Of a stretch of 64,000 nucleotides of DNA, positions 35,421-45,218 are shown piece by piece. The notes beneath the pieces are model-generated. The model worked only from the letters and a program-made list of their open reading frames with translations, did not search any database and was not told the origin of the DNA. Numbering within the stretch: the first letter of the stretch is position 1; each line of letters begins with the position of its first letter. The translations under genes and the position numbers were made by a program. The DNA lies in assembly GCA_947644545.1 (NCBI GenBank), contig CANRZW010000003.1, positions 62,001 to 126,000 of the forward strand, written 5' to 3'. This DNA is from an uncultured Lachnospiraceae bacterium (GTDB taxonomy: Bacteria > Bacillota > Clostridia > Lachnospirales > Lachnospiraceae).

Positions 35421-36839
35421 ATGGATCATAGAATCATCAGTGTGGATAATTTCAATAAAACCGTGCGTTATTTCAGGAAAAATGGGATTCGTCATGCTTA
35501 TTATGCGGCGAAAGAGCGGATCGAGGAGAAGAAAAGAGACGGTTATTGCTATGTAGAGCCGTCCGGGGCTGTATTGGATGCCCAGAGAGAAGAGACGGCA
35601 CAGGGGCGGGATCTGTTCAGCATTGTTGTACCGGCGTATGAGACCGAAGAAGTGTTCTTGCGTGAGATGATCGATTCCGTGAGGCGGCAGAGTTATGAGA
35701 AATGGGAATTGATTATTGTGGACGCAAGCAGCAGCTCGTCTGTAGAGAGGATCGTTGAGCAAGTCCGTGAAGCAGCGGCGGATGAACGCATCCAGTATCG
35801 GCATGTGAGAGAAAACAGGGGCATCTCGGGAAACACGAACGTAGGAATTGAGATGGCAGAGGGAGATTATATCGCGCTGCTCGATCATGACGATCTGCTT
35901 GCCCCGGATGCCCTGTATCATATGGCAAAGGCTGTACAAAGATGCAGGGAGCAGGGGGAGCTGCCGGCGCTGCTCTATTCGGATGAAGATAAATATGATG
36001 ATAACGGCAGTTATGTGTCTGTACATGAAAAACTGGATTTTAATCTGGATTTGATTTTGTCAAATAACTATGTATGTCACTTTATGGCGATAGAAGCGGA
36101 CCTTATGAAAAAGCTGAAACTGCGTGAGGAATATGACGGCGCGCAGGACTATGATCTGGTACTGAGAGTGGTGGATCAGGTTTGCAGGACGACAATTTTG
36201 CAGGATTTTATGCAAAAATTTGTGCATATTCCCAAAATTCTCTATCATTGGCGCTGTCATGCAGGATCTACGTCGCAAAATACGGCCAGCAAGACTTATG
36301 CCTATGAGGCGGGAAAAGGGGCGCTGGAAGATTTCTGCCGCAGGCGGGGATGGCAGGTGAGGGTTGCGCACAGCCTGCATCTGGGCTTCTATGAGATCAC
36401 CTATCTGCCGGATCTGTTGTCTGTGCGGAAGGATATAGGAATCGTGGGCGGCAGGATCCTGGATCGGGACGGAAAGATCTGCGCCGGCGCATACAGCCGG
36501 GAGGGTTCCTGCCTGTATGAAGGACTTCACAGAGAATACAGCGGCGGCAGTACCCATCGGGCATCGCTGAAACAAGATGTCTACGCCGTGGATATCCGTT
36601 GTATGCAGGTAACACAGGTGTTATGGAAAGTTTATGAGGAGATTACCGGACTGCCTTACCGGGAAAGGGTCATACGGTATGGGAGAGGAAAGCTGAAAGC
36701 AGAACGACCCATTGCGGATATCTCAGGACTTAACTGTGATGAGGCAGGGTACAGGAAGATCAGTATGGAGCTTGGAAGAGCTGCCGCGATGCAGGGATAT
36801 CTGGTGGTATGGGATCCTTCCATAACATACAGTATTTGA
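35421..36839 (+). CDS. Family 2 glycosyltransferase
   Basis: A 472-residue protein. After an N-terminal region of about 70 residues, a GT2 domain starts with FSIVVPAYETEEVFL, has LIIVDASSSSS in place of the usual DGSTD, GISGNTNVGIEMA and the metal-binding ALLDHDDLLAPD. The C-terminal half (from about residue 300) resembles a second GT module but lacks a clear DxD motif. It is most like the first half of bimodular rhamnosyltransferases such as the one at 30542. The start at 35421 follows GGAG by 7 bases. Donor not readable. Confidence 0.85.
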   Translation: MDHRIISVDNFNKTVRYFRKNGIRHAYYAAKERIEEKKRDGYCYVEPSGAVLDAQREETAQGRDLFSIVVPAYETEEVFLREMIDSVRRQSYEKWELIIVDASSSSSVERIVEQVREAAADERIQYRHVRENRGISGNTNVGIEMAEGDYIALLDHDDLLAPDALYHMAKAVQRCREQGELPALLYSDEDKYDDNGSYVSVHEKLDFNLDLILSNNYVCHFMAIEADLMKKLKLREEYDGAQDYDLVLRVVDQVCRTTILQDFMQKFVHIPKILYHWRCHAGSTSQNTASKTYAYEAGKGALEDFCRRRGWQVRVAHSLHLGFYEITYLPDLLSVRKDIGIVGGRILDRDGKICAGAYSREGSCLYEGLHREYSGGSTHRASLKQDVYAVDIRCMQVTQVLWKVYEEITGLPYRERVIRYGRGKLKAERPIADISGLNCDEAGYRKISMELGRAAAMQGYLVVWDPSITYSI

Positions 36840-36896
36840 GGGTATGAACCGGAGTAAGATAGCAGTCAAATTATATAAGTTAAATGAGGATTAGAT

Positions 36897-37886
36897 TTGA
36901 AGGAGCTGCGTTCGGGTATGGATGGTAAGATAAGATCTACGATCGTTATTCCCAATTATAACGGGATACGGTATTTGGAGGAGTGCCTTTCTTCCCTGTC
37001 GGAGGAGCCGGCACATGTCATTGTGGTAGACAATGGTTCTTCGGATGGCAGCAGGGAATTGGTGCGGGATAGATTTCCGGAGGTGGAATTGAAGTGTCTC
37101 GATCGGAATTATGGCTTTTGCAGGGCGGTCAATCTGGGAATCACAGACAGTAAAACAACGTATGTTATTTTACTGAATAATGATACAAAAGTACAGGCCG
37201 GATTCGTTAAGGCGCTGGAGCAGGCGCTGGACAGGGATCCGCGTGCATTCTCCGGTGCGGCGCAGATCAGGAATCTGCATCAGCCAAAGCTGATGGATGA
37301 TGCGGGGGACTATTACTGTGCCCTGGGGTGGGCGTTTGCCAGCGGGAAGGACAGGCCAAAGGAAGCCTATCAGCAGGCAAGAAGGATCTTCTCGGCATGC
37401 GGCGCGGCCGCGATCCTGCGAAGGAGCATGGTGGAGAAGATCGGCGGACTGGACGAGAATCATTTTGCCTATCTGGAAGATGTGGATCTCGGATATCGGG
37501 CAAGGATATACGGTTATCATAACCTCTATATTCCGGAGGCGGTTGTATTTCATGCCGGCAGCGGCGTCTCAGGCTCCAGACATAATAAGTTCAAAGTGGA
37601 TCTGACGTCCAGAAACAGTATCTATCTGATCTATAAGAACATGCCGTTTCTGCAGATATTGTTGAATCTGCCGTTTTTGCTTGTTGGATTTGCCGTAAAG
37701 ACGCTCTTTTTTATGCGTAAGGGTCTGGGCGCGGATTATCTGAGAGGACTTGGCAGAGGATTTCGGCTGTGTGCTTCCGAGGAGGGAAGGCGGCATAAGG
37801 TACGTTTTCGGAAAGAGCATTTGCCGGATTATATCGTGATTCAGCTGGAACTGTGGCGTAATGTGTGGTATCGGTTTGGCAAATGA
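36897..37886 (+). CDS. GT2 glycosyltransferase (rhamnosyltransferase-like)
   Basis: A 329-residue GT2 enzyme: STIVIPNYNGIRYLEECL, VIVVDNGSSDGS, ILLNNDTKV as the metal-binding block, and KIGGLDENHFAYLEDVDLGY, the signature of WbbL-like rhamnosyltransferases. A hydrophobic segment near residues 245-265 may sit on the membrane. The start is taken as TTG at 36897 because GAGG stands 7 bases before it; the in-frame ATG at 36918 has a worse-spaced site. WbbL enzymes transfer rhamnose from dTDP-rhamnose to a lipid-linked acceptor, consistent with the rfb genes. Confidence 0.87.
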   Translation: MKELRSGMDGKIRSTIVIPNYNGIRYLEECLSSLSEEPAHVIVVDNGSSDGSRELVRDRFPEVELKCLDRNYGFCRAVNLGITDSKTTYVILLNNDTKVQAGFVKALEQALDRDPRAFSGAAQIRNLHQPKLMDDAGDYYCALGWAFASGKDRPKEAYQQARRIFSACGAAAILRRSMVEKIGGLDENHFAYLEDVDLGYRARIYGYHNLYIPEAVVFHAGSGVSGSRHNKFKVDLTSRNSIYLIYKNMPFLQILLNLPFLLVGFAVKTLFFMRKGLGADYLRGLGRGFRLCASEEGRRHKVRFRKEHLPDYIVIQLELWRNVWYRFGK

Positions 37887-37920
37887 GCCTTACGGAGATT
37901 AGAAGGAGAGCGATTAGGAA

Positions 37921-39417
37921 ATGATAAAGTTAATCCCTGACAAGACAAAGAACAGCAGCCATTTGGTACAGAGTTTTCTTATCGTCTGTTTTATGGCAGC
38001 TGCGGTATTCATCCTTCTGATGGACAGCCCGCTGCATATTTGGAGATATGGAGAGGCAAGTACCGACTCCAGTGTATTTAAGACGGTGGCACTTATGATG
38101 CACAGGGGATACATGCCTTATCGGGATTCTTTTGATCATAAGGGTCCGCTGTTGTATCTGATCAATTTTGTGGGGGACTGCATTTCGGCTTATCGCGGCG
38201 TATGGCTGATCGAGTATCTTTTTATGCTGATAACATTTGTGGCAATGTACAGGATTGCAAGAATAAAGTGCGGTAAGGTTCTGTCCTGTGTCGCAGTGCT
38301 TACGGCTTCTTCCTTATTGTGTGATTTTCTCAGGGAGGGCAATCTGGCTGAGGAATATGCATTGCCTTTTATCACAATAGCATTGTTTATCTTTCTTGAT
38401 TATTTTATAAATGGGCAGATTAATACGGCAAGATTGATTGTATGCGGATTTTGCTTTGGCAGTGTCTGCATGTTGAAATTCAATATGATATCCGTGTGGA
38501 TCGTTTTTTGTATTGCGGTATTGACAGACTGTATCAGGGAGAAACAATATCAACGGTTGATTAAATTTGTGGTACCGTTTCTGCTGGGTGTCTGCGTGAT
38601 CGTGCTGCCCATGATTCTATGGCTGGCAATAGGACATTCATTAAAAGATTTTTGGGAATGCTATATTCTGTTCAATTTCAAATATATTTCGGCTGATGCC
38701 GGTATCTCGCAAAAGCTGGGACAATTGTTTTTTTATGCGGGAAATACGGTGATCTTTTCTGCCTTGTTGATCTCCGTTTATTTTGCGGTGGTATCCAAAA
38801 AGTTTTCTGATGTGGCATATGTCTGTTATCTTGTTCTGACAGTGTGCTTTACGGCATTGTCCGGACTGCCATACAGGCATTATGGAATGATGTTGGTCCC
38901 GGCCACAGTATTTCCGATAGCGTATCTGTTTGCCGAATGCAGGAAACATGATGTCATAACAGGTGTCAGTGTGATCGCATTATTGGCCGCGCTCTATTTT
39001 GGAGGAAATATTGTGCTGCCTGCATGGGTGCCGTCTGTCGAGAAGGCGGTGGAACGATATGAAGTGAGAGGAGATAAGGATTATTCTCCGGTTACACAGT
39101 ATGTGTGCGCTCTTATTGAAGAAAATACTGCCTATGATGATAAGATTTCTGTATATGGGCAGTGGAATATGATATATGTTATGAGTGGAAGGATGCATGC
39201 TTCGAGGTATTCTTATCAGTTTCCGATCGGACGGGTTAATCGGAGTATTATGGATGAGTACTTTAAGGAATTGGAGGAGGAGCTGCCAAGGATCATCGTT
39301 GTACAAAAAGGACACTATGATGATAAGATCAGCACCTTTTTGAAGGATCATCATTATGTATCACTATGGGTTGAAAATACAGAGAATCCTGTCCGCGTTT
39401 ATCAGTATGTCAATTGA
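37921..39417 (+). CDS. GT-C membrane glycosyltransferase (PMT_2-like)
   Basis: A 498-residue protein with about ten membrane helices and an outside C-terminal domain of about 110 residues. The first loop has STDSSVFKTVALMMHRGYMP and PYRDSFDHKGPLLYLINFVG, the acidic catalytic loop and HKGP motif typical of bacterial PMT_2/GT39 proteins that use lipid-phosphate sugars on the outer face. GGAGAG stands before the ATG. The gene looks richer in A and T than its neighbours. It could add side groups to the exported glycan. Confidence 0.8.
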   Translation: MIKLIPDKTKNSSHLVQSFLIVCFMAAAVFILLMDSPLHIWRYGEASTDSSVFKTVALMMHRGYMPYRDSFDHKGPLLYLINFVGDCISAYRGVWLIEYLFMLITFVAMYRIARIKCGKVLSCVAVLTASSLLCDFLREGNLAEEYALPFITIALFIFLDYFINGQINTARLIVCGFCFGSVCMLKFNMISVWIVFCIAVLTDCIREKQYQRLIKFVVPFLLGVCVIVLPMILWLAIGHSLKDFWECYILFNFKYISADAGISQKLGQLFFYAGNTVIFSALLISVYFAVVSKKFSDVAYVCYLVLTVCFTALSGLPYRHYGMMLVPATVFPIAYLFAECRKHDVITGVSVIALLAALYFGGNIVLPAWVPSVEKAVERYEVRGDKDYSPVTQYVCALIEENTAYDDKISVYGQWNMIYVMSGRMHASRYSYQFPIGRVNRSIMDEYFKELEEELPRIIVVQKGHYDDKISTFLKDHHYVSLWVENTENPVRVYQYVN

Positions 39418-39452
39418 AGACGATTACCGGAAATGCAGGAAAGGTAAGTTAG

Positions 39453-39481
39453 TTGTTTTTTTTGCGGAAATATTGTAGTAT
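39453..39481 (+). promoter_or_regulatory. Promoter candidate for the sugar phosphotransferase gene
   Basis: TTGTTT and TAGTAT are separated by 17 bases, about 125 bases before 39606. Both boxes are only partial matches. Confidence 0.35.
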
Positions 39482-39605
39482 AGAAACTAAATCAGCAATA
39501 TTTGGAGTCATGTGCGATTAACAGTGACTGCCGGCGGGCCATGCGGCAATTGTATTATCATGAAAAAGGAATGAGATGCGGTAAAAGTTTCAGGTATAGA
39601 GAGAT

Positions 39606-41015
39606 ATGATCAAAGACAATCAGAAATATTTTAACAGACTGCACGTAGTGCTGGACGCTGTGATCGTGGCAGTGTCCTATATGCTGGCCTGGTATTTGAA
39701 GTTTGCCAGTCCTTTTTCCAGTAAGGATCCAAATATTGGTACTCTTTCCACGGGCACATATTTTGAGATGCTGTTCTTTATTGTGCCGGGCTGTCTGCTG
39801 CTCTATTATATATTTAATCTTTACACCGCGAAGCGCGCGACGGTGCATAAGTACGAAATTCTCAATATCTTCCAGGCAAATACAGTGGGGCTTGTGATCC
39901 TGATGGCAGGCTGGTACATGGTTGCCCAGATTCATTTCTCCCGTCTTATGATGGGATATTTCTATGTGCTCAATATTACGCTGACAACATTGGGCCGTTC
40001 TCTGATTCGTATTCTTCTGCAGTATTTTCGTGAAAAGGGATACAATCTCAAATATATCCTGCTGGTGGGTTATTCCCGTGCCGCAGAGGAATATATCAAC
40101 CGCATCAATTCCAATCCACAGTGGGGGTATGTGGTGCGGGGGATTCTGGATGACAGTGTGCCGAGCGGAACCCTTTATAAGGGGGTCAAGGTGCTGGGGA
40201 GGATCGAGAACCTGCTGTACATTCTGCCGCAGAATAAGCTGGATGAGATTGCGATCACCCTTTCCCTTAAAGATTATGATCACCTGGAGCACATCGTAGA
40301 TATGTGCGAGAAGTCCGGCGTTCATACGAAGTTTATTCCTGACTACAACAGCCTGTTTCCCAGCAGGCCGTACACGGAGGACTTGATGGGACTTCCGGTC
40401 ATCAATATTCGTTATGTGCCGCTGACCAACACGCTGAACTGGATCGCGAAGCGGGTAGTGGACATTGTCACGTCGCTGGTCGGTCTGGTAGTATCGTCGC
40501 CGGTCATGCTGGGGGCGGCGCTGGCGGTCGGATGTACGTCGAGAGGGCCGATTATTTTCAAGCAGGAGCGTATCGGACTGCATAACAAACCTTTCAAAAT
40601 GTACAAATTCAGGACTATGGAAGTACAGAAGCCGTCTAAGGAGGCACAGGGTTGGACGACTAAGGATGATCCGCGGGTGACTCGTGTGGGCAGGTTCCTG
40701 CGGCGGACAAGCATTGATGAGCTGCCGCAGCTGTTCAATATCCTGCGGGGTGATATGAGCATTGTAGGACCAAGGCCGGAACGGCCGCAGTTCGTAGAGA
40801 AGTTCAAGGAAGAGATCCCGCGCTATATGGTAAAACACCAGGTCAGGCCCGGGCTTACCGGCTGGGCGCAGATCAACGGTTACCGCGGGGATACTTCCAT
40901 TAAGCGCCGGATTGAATACGATATTTTTTACATTGAGAACTGGACGATGTCTTTTGATATTAAGATCATGTTCCTGACTATTTTCAAGGGCTTTATTAAT
41001 AAAAATGCTTATTAG
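39606..41015 (+). CDS. Undecaprenyl-phosphate sugar phosphotransferase (WcaJ/WbaP type)
   Basis: A 469-residue polyprenyl glycosylphosphotransferase. Four N-terminal helices (residues 10-125), a Rossmann-like middle domain (YILLVGYSRAAEEYI, about 145-260), one further helix near residue 285, and the catalytic domain: FKQERIGLHNKPFKMYKFRT, RTSIDELPQLFNIL, DMSIVGPRPERP and VRPGLTGWAQI. It transfers hexose 1-phosphate from a UDP-sugar to undecaprenyl phosphate, the priming step for the chain. Length and layout are those of the WcaJ/CpsE group; the exact sugar (glucose or galactose) is unknown. The next gene, an LCP protein, would act at the other end of the route. Confidence 0.95.
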   Translation: MIKDNQKYFNRLHVVLDAVIVAVSYMLAWYLKFASPFSSKDPNIGTLSTGTYFEMLFFIVPGCLLLYYIFNLYTAKRATVHKYEILNIFQANTVGLVILMAGWYMVAQIHFSRLMMGYFYVLNITLTTLGRSLIRILLQYFREKGYNLKYILLVGYSRAAEEYINRINSNPQWGYVVRGILDDSVPSGTLYKGVKVLGRIENLLYILPQNKLDEIAITLSLKDYDHLEHIVDMCEKSGVHTKFIPDYNSLFPSRPYTEDLMGLPVINIRYVPLTNTLNWIAKRVVDIVTSLVGLVVSSPVMLGAALAVGCTSRGPIIFKQERIGLHNKPFKMYKFRTMEVQKPSKEAQGWTTKDDPRVTRVGRFLRRTSIDELPQLFNILRGDMSIVGPRPERPQFVEKFKEEIPRYMVKHQVRPGLTGWAQINGYRGDTSIKRRIEYDIFYIENWTMSFDIKIMFLTIFKGFINKNAY

Positions 41016-41093
41016 TGAGATACTATCATGCAGGGGTTACTTGATGTTGCCTGATACTTTTTTGTTGCGATCATTACCGATATTGCGGGGTTG

Positions 41094-41122
41094 TTGACTT
41101 TTGGAACGGATTGTGAGAAAAT
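41094..41122 (+). promoter_or_regulatory. LCP gene promoter candidate
   Basis: TTGACT and GAAAAT are separated by 17 bases, about 55 bases before the LCP start. Confidence 0.45.
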
Positions 41123-41177
41123 ATTGGTTGGGAATTTTTTGCAACAGAAAAATCGTTTGTGTTAAGGAGTACATTAT

Positions 41178-42380
41178 ATGGCAAAATACAGAGAAGACGC
41201 ATATGAAGAGGAACGGGTAGCTCCGAAAAAAAAGAAATCCTCCGGGACCGGAAGCAAAGGAAATGGCAATAAGAAACCTTCCGGACAGAAAGGATCAGGA
41301 AAGAAGCCTTCCGGTAAGAAGAACAGTAAGAAAGCACAGGCCAAGAAGCAGCGCAGAAGGATTATTATTTTCATTATAGAGATTATCATACTGGTTATTG
41401 CGGTGTTTGTTCTCTACAGTGTGCTTTCCGGTACAAGAAGCGGGAAGCTGGATCTGGATGAGGGCGATATCATTATCAACGAGAAGGTTAAGGAAGCGGA
41501 AGAGACGACGATGAAGGGCTATCGGAACATAGCGCTGTTTGGCGTTGACTCTACTACTGGCGCATTGACGAAGAATACACGAAGCGATACGATCATGATC
41601 GCATCAATTAATCAGGATACGGGAGAATGTAAGCTTGTGTCCGTATATCGAGATACTTATCTGAATCTGAGCAACGATTCTTACAATAAGTGTAATGCGG
41701 CTTATGCGAAGGGCGGTCCGGAGATGGCGATCAGTATGCTCAATATGAACCTGGATCTGAACATTACCGACTTCGTCACGGTAGGGTTTGCAGGTTTGAC
41801 AGATACGGTGGATGCCCTGGGCGGCGTATATATCGATGTGGATGATTCTGAGATCAGCCATTTGAACAACTATCAGCTCTGTATCGCTGAAGATCTGAAA
41901 CGCTCTTATACACCGGTATCGTCTACGGGATATCAGCTGTTGGATGGTCTGCAGGCTACAGGTTACTGTCGTATCCGTTATACCGCGGGCGATGATTTCA
42001 AGCGTGCAGAGAGACAGCGTGAGGTGCTGTCAGCGGTAGCCGATCAGGCGAAGAAGGCTTCGCTGCCGCAGTTGACCGATACGGCGAACTCTGTATTTGA
42101 TGAAGTATATACTTCTTTGGATCTGTCGGAGATCGTGGAGATGCTGGGCAACGTAACGAATTACTATATTTCAGATACAGCGGGATTCCCTCAGGAATCG
42201 AACCGCGCGACCGGATCGATCGGATCGAAAGGATCCTGTGTCATTCCGATCAGTCTGGAGGACAATGTCAAGTGGCTGCATCAGTTCCTGTTTGAGGATT
42301 ATGATTATGAGCCCTCAGCGACTGTTAAGAAGTGCAGTGAGAAGATCTATACCGATACAAATGGATATATCAAGAAATAA
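41178..42380 (+). CDS. LytR-CpsA-Psr (LCP) family wall-glycan ligase
   Basis: A 400-residue protein with a lysine/glycine/serine-rich cytoplasmic tail (residues 15-60, repeats of PSGKK), one membrane helix (62-84) and an outer LCP domain. Conserved blocks are NIALFGVDST, RSDTIMIASIN, LVSVYRDTYL, KCNAAYAKGG, DTVDALGGVYIDV, GLQATGYCRIRY and RAERQREVL, holding the arginines and acids that bind the polyprenyl pyrophosphate. LCP enzymes move glycans from the lipid carrier to peptidoglycan. Its place right after the priming enzyme suggests it attaches this locus's polymer. It has its own terminator. Confidence 0.95.
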   Translation: MAKYREDAYEEERVAPKKKKSSGTGSKGNGNKKPSGQKGSGKKPSGKKNSKKAQAKKQRRRIIIFIIEIIILVIAVFVLYSVLSGTRSGKLDLDEGDIIINEKVKEAEETTMKGYRNIALFGVDSTTGALTKNTRSDTIMIASINQDTGECKLVSVYRDTYLNLSNDSYNKCNAAYAKGGPEMAISMLNMNLDLNITDFVTVGFAGLTDTVDALGGVYIDVDDSEISHLNNYQLCIAEDLKRSYTPVSSTGYQLLDGLQATGYCRIRYTAGDDFKRAERQREVLSAVADQAKKASLPQLTDTANSVFDEVYTSLDLSEIVEMLGNVTNYYISDTAGFPQESNRATGSIGSKGSCVIPISLEDNVKWLHQFLFEDYDYEPSATVKKCSEKIYTDTNGYIKK

Positions 42381-42387
42381 GCAGAGC

Positions 42388-42422
42388 AAAGGAGCCGGCT
42401 TTGAATAAAGCGGCTCCTTTTG
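42388..42422 (+). terminator. LCP gene terminator
   Basis: AAAGGAGCCG and CGGCTCCTTT form a 10-bp stem followed by T residues. Its tail is within 20 bases of the start of the next gene, so read-through may feed that gene. Confidence 0.85.
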
Positions 42423-42440
42423 ACGATGGAGGGAAGAAAC

Positions 42441-43367
42441 GTGGAGAGAATAGACATTATCATCCCCGTCTACAAGCCTGATACTATGTTCCTGACACTG
42501 ATCGAGCGGCTGGAGCGGCAGAATATTGCGGTTGGCCAGATCATTGTTATGAATACGGAGCAGAAATATTTCGACCGGTTACTGTATGGCACTTCTTTTC
42601 AGAAGGAACATCGTAATCTGGTTGTGAAACATTTATCCAAGAGAGAATTTGATCACGGGAAAACAAGAAACATTGCGGTTCAGCATTCGGATGCGGACTA
42701 TTTCATTATGATGACGCAGGATGCTGTTCCGGCCGATGAGCATCTGGTGGAAGAGCTGATCCGGCAGGTTCGCCAGGACAAGGTGGCTGTGGCGTATGCC
42801 AGACAGCTGGCTGCCGAGACCAGCAGTGAGATAGAGAAATATGCGAGGAACTTTAATTATCCCGACCAGGAGGCGGTCAAGACCAGGGAGGATTTGGGGA
42901 GGCTTGGGATCAAGACCTTCTTCTGCTCAAATGTCTGCGCCGCATATGACCGTAAGATCTTTGATGAATTGGGCGGTTTCGTGAAACATACAATATTCAA
43001 TGAGGATATGATCTATGCGGCGAAAGCGGTGGAGGCCGGATACGGCATTGCCTATGCCGCGAAGGCGAAGGTGTTCCACTCGCATGACTATACAAACATG
43101 GAGCAGTTTCACAGGAATTTTGATCTGGGAGTCTCTCAGGCGGAGCATCCGGAAGTTTTCGAGGCATATTCGTCGGAATCAGAGGGAATCAGATTCGTCC
43201 TGCAGCTGGTCCGGCATCTTCGGGAAAAAGGGCATTGCCGGCAGATACCTCATGCGGTGATACAGAGCGGATTCAAGTACATAGGATATCTGTTCGGGAA
43301 GCATTACCGCAGCCTGCCTCGAAAAATGGTGCTCAGGATGTCAGGCAGCAGGGAATATTGGAGCTAA
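42441..43367 (+). CDS. GT2 glycosyltransferase (RfbF-like)
   Basis: A 308-residue GT2 enzyme: IDIIIPVYKPDTMFL, IIVMNTEQKYF, REFDHGKTRNIA and MMTQDAVPADE in place of a DxD, then FFCSNVCAAYDRKIFDELGGF and FNEDMIYAAKAVEAGY. FDHGxTRN with TQDA is the pattern of RfbF-type rhamnosyltransferases. The start is set at a GTG, 42441, because GGAGGG stands 7 bases upstream; an ATG at 42426 lies inside that site. It is followed 24 bases later by glmS. Confidence 0.88.
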   Translation: MERIDIIIPVYKPDTMFLTLIERLERQNIAVGQIIVMNTEQKYFDRLLYGTSFQKEHRNLVVKHLSKREFDHGKTRNIAVQHSDADYFIMMTQDAVPADEHLVEELIRQVRQDKVAVAYARQLAAETSSEIEKYARNFNYPDQEAVKTREDLGRLGIKTFFCSNVCAAYDRKIFDELGGFVKHTIFNEDMIYAAKAVEAGYGIAYAAKAKVFHSHDYTNMEQFHRNFDLGVSQAEHPEVFEAYSSESEGIRFVLQLVRHLREKGHCRQIPHAVIQSGFKYIGYLFGKHYRSLPRKMVLRMSGSREYWS

Positions 43368-43391
43368 AGAGTGAAGAGGAGGAACTGATAT

Positions 43392-45218
43392 ATGTGCGGA
43401 ATTGTTGGCTATATTGGAACGAAGCAGGCGGCGCCCATTATTTTGGACGGATTATCCAAACTGGAGTACCGGGGATATGACTCGGCAGGTATGGCGATCT
43501 ATGACGGGGAGAGGATCAACATCACGAAGTCCGTGGGGCGTCTGAAGATATTGGAGAATCTGACCCACGGCGGGGAGACGATGAACGGAGTCTGCGGCAT
43601 CGGGCATACCAGATGGGCGACGCATGGCGTACCGAGCAATGTCAACGCGCATCCTCATTTTAATACGGACGGGACGATCACGGTAGTACATAATGGCATT
43701 ATAGAGAATTATATCCAGCTGCGTCAGATGCTGACGGACAAAGGATATCAGTTTGTATCGGAGACGGATACGGAGGTGCTGGCGCATCTGCTGGATTATT
43801 ACTACAAGGGAAATCCGATGGAGGCCGTCACGAAAGTGCTTCACCGTGTGGAAGGATCCTATGCGCTGGGCATCCTGTTTGCCGACTGTCCGGATCAGAT
43901 TTTTGCGGCCAGGAAAGATTCTCCGTTAGTGGTGGGACAGAATCAGGACGGATGCTTCATTGCTTCGGATGTTCCGGCTATTTTGCGATATACGAGAAAA
44001 GTCTATTATGTGGATAATCAGGAGATTGTCCGTCTGCGTGCGGATCATATGCATTTCTACACGGTCGATGAGGAGGAGATGCACAAGGAGCCGGTTACGA
44101 TCGACTGGGATGCCAATGCGGCGGAAAAGGGCGGTTATGAGCATTTTATGTTAAAAGAGATGTATGAGCAGCCCAAAACCGTGACGGATACGCTTTTGCC
44201 AAGGATCAAGGACAATGATATCGTGATCGAAGAGCTGAATATGACGGACGAGGAATTAAGGGGCATCAGGAAGATCCATATCGTGGCCTGCGGATCGGCG
44301 TATCATGCCGGCATGACAGGAAAATATGTGATCGAGGGACTGGCACGTATCCCGGTGGAAGTGGACCTGGCTTCCGAATTCCGGTACCGGAATCCGATCC
44401 TGGAAGAAGGAGGACTGGTCGTGGTGATCAGCCAGTCCGGGGAGACGGCGGATACGCTGGCGGCGCTCAGAGAGGCGAAGGCGCGTGGTTTCAAGGTATT
44501 AGGCATTGTCAATGTGGTGGGAAGCTCCATTGCCAGGGAGGCGGACAATGTAATGTATACCTGGGCGGGGCCGGAGATCGCGGTTGCCACCACCAAGGCG
44601 TACAGCGCGCAGCTGGTTGCCCTGTATCTGCTTGCCATGAAGCTTGGCAGGGTGCGCGGAACCGTCAGGAACGAAGAGTATGCCTCCATGCTGGGAGACT
44701 TGAGATGCCTTCCGGATCAGATAGAGCTTCTGCTGAACAATAAATTGAAGATCCAGAAGTTTGCCAACCGTTACATAGGCGCTAAAGACGTATTCTTTAT
44801 CGGCAGAGGCATCGATTATGCGATTTCCCTGGAAGGTTCTCTGAAACTGAAAGAAATTTCCTATATACATTCGGAGGCATATGCGGCGGGCGAACTGAAA
44901 CATGGTACGATCTCACTGATCGAGGAGGGAACACTGGTTGCGGCCGTGTCCACCCAGCCGGAGCTGTATGCAAAGACGATCAGCAATATGGTGGAGGTAA
45001 AGGCGCGCGGCGCGTTCGTGCTGGCGGTAACCTGTGAGGAAAATAAGGAGATCGAGAAAGCGGCGGATTATGTGATCTACATTCCCGAGACGAATCCTTT
45101 CTTTGCCAATTCGCTGGCGATTATTCCGCTGCAGCTGTTTGGGTACTATGTGGCTGTGGGCAAAGGGTGCGATGTGGATAAGCCGAGAAATCTGGCGAAA
45201 TCGGTGACCGTCGAATAG
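43392..45218 (+). CDS. glmS: Glutamine-fructose-6-phosphate aminotransferase (isomerising)
   Basis: A 608-residue enzyme of standard length. The N-terminal nucleophile Cys2 is in MCGIVGYIG; the glutaminase domain includes LEYRGYDSAG, HTRWATHG and EGSYALG. Two SIS domains follow (ACGSAYHAG, ISQSGETADT, FIGRGIDYAISLEGSLKLKE) and the C-terminus ends DKPRNLAKSVTVE. It makes glucosamine 6-phosphate from fructose 6-phosphate and glutamine, the first step to UDP-GlcNAc for peptidoglycan and possibly for this glycan. GAGGAGG precedes the ATG. With only 24 bases after the GT gene there is no room for a glmS ribozyme. Confidence 0.97.
   Translation: MCGIVGYIGTKQAAPIILDGLSKLEYRGYDSAGMAIYDGERINITKSVGRLKILENLTHGGETMNGVCGIGHTRWATHGVPSNVNAHPHFNTDGTITVVHNGIIENYIQLRQMLTDKGYQFVSETDTEVLAHLLDYYYKGNPMEAVTKVLHRVEGSYALGILFADCPDQIFAARKDSPLVVGQNQDGCFIASDVPAILRYTRKVYYVDNQEIVRLRADHMHFYTVDEEEMHKEPVTIDWDANAAEKGGYEHFMLKEMYEQPKTVTDTLLPRIKDNDIVIEELNMTDEELRGIRKIHIVACGSAYHAGMTGKYVIEGLARIPVEVDLASEFRYRNPILEEGGLVVVISQSGETADTLAALREAKARGFKVLGIVNVVGSSIAREADNVMYTWAGPEIAVATTKAYSAQLVALYLLAMKLGRVRGTVRNEEYASMLGDLRCLPDQIELLLNNKLKIQKFANRYIGAKDVFFIGRGIDYAISLEGSLKLKEISYIHSEAYAAGELKHGTISLIEEGTLVAAVSTQPELYAKTISNMVEVKARGAFVLAVTCEENKEIEKAADYVIYIPETNPFFANSLAIIPLQLFGYYVAVGKGCDVDKPRNLAKSVTVE

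Noticed and set aside
39558..40838. 426-codon minus-strand frame over the sugar phosphotransferase
   Set aside because: The plus-strand gene has all catalytic blocks of its family; the reverse frame has none.
43368..43391. glmS ribozyme upstream of glmS
   Set aside because: Only 24 bases separate glmS from the previous gene; the ribozyme does not fit and no conserved core is visible in the GT coding sequence.
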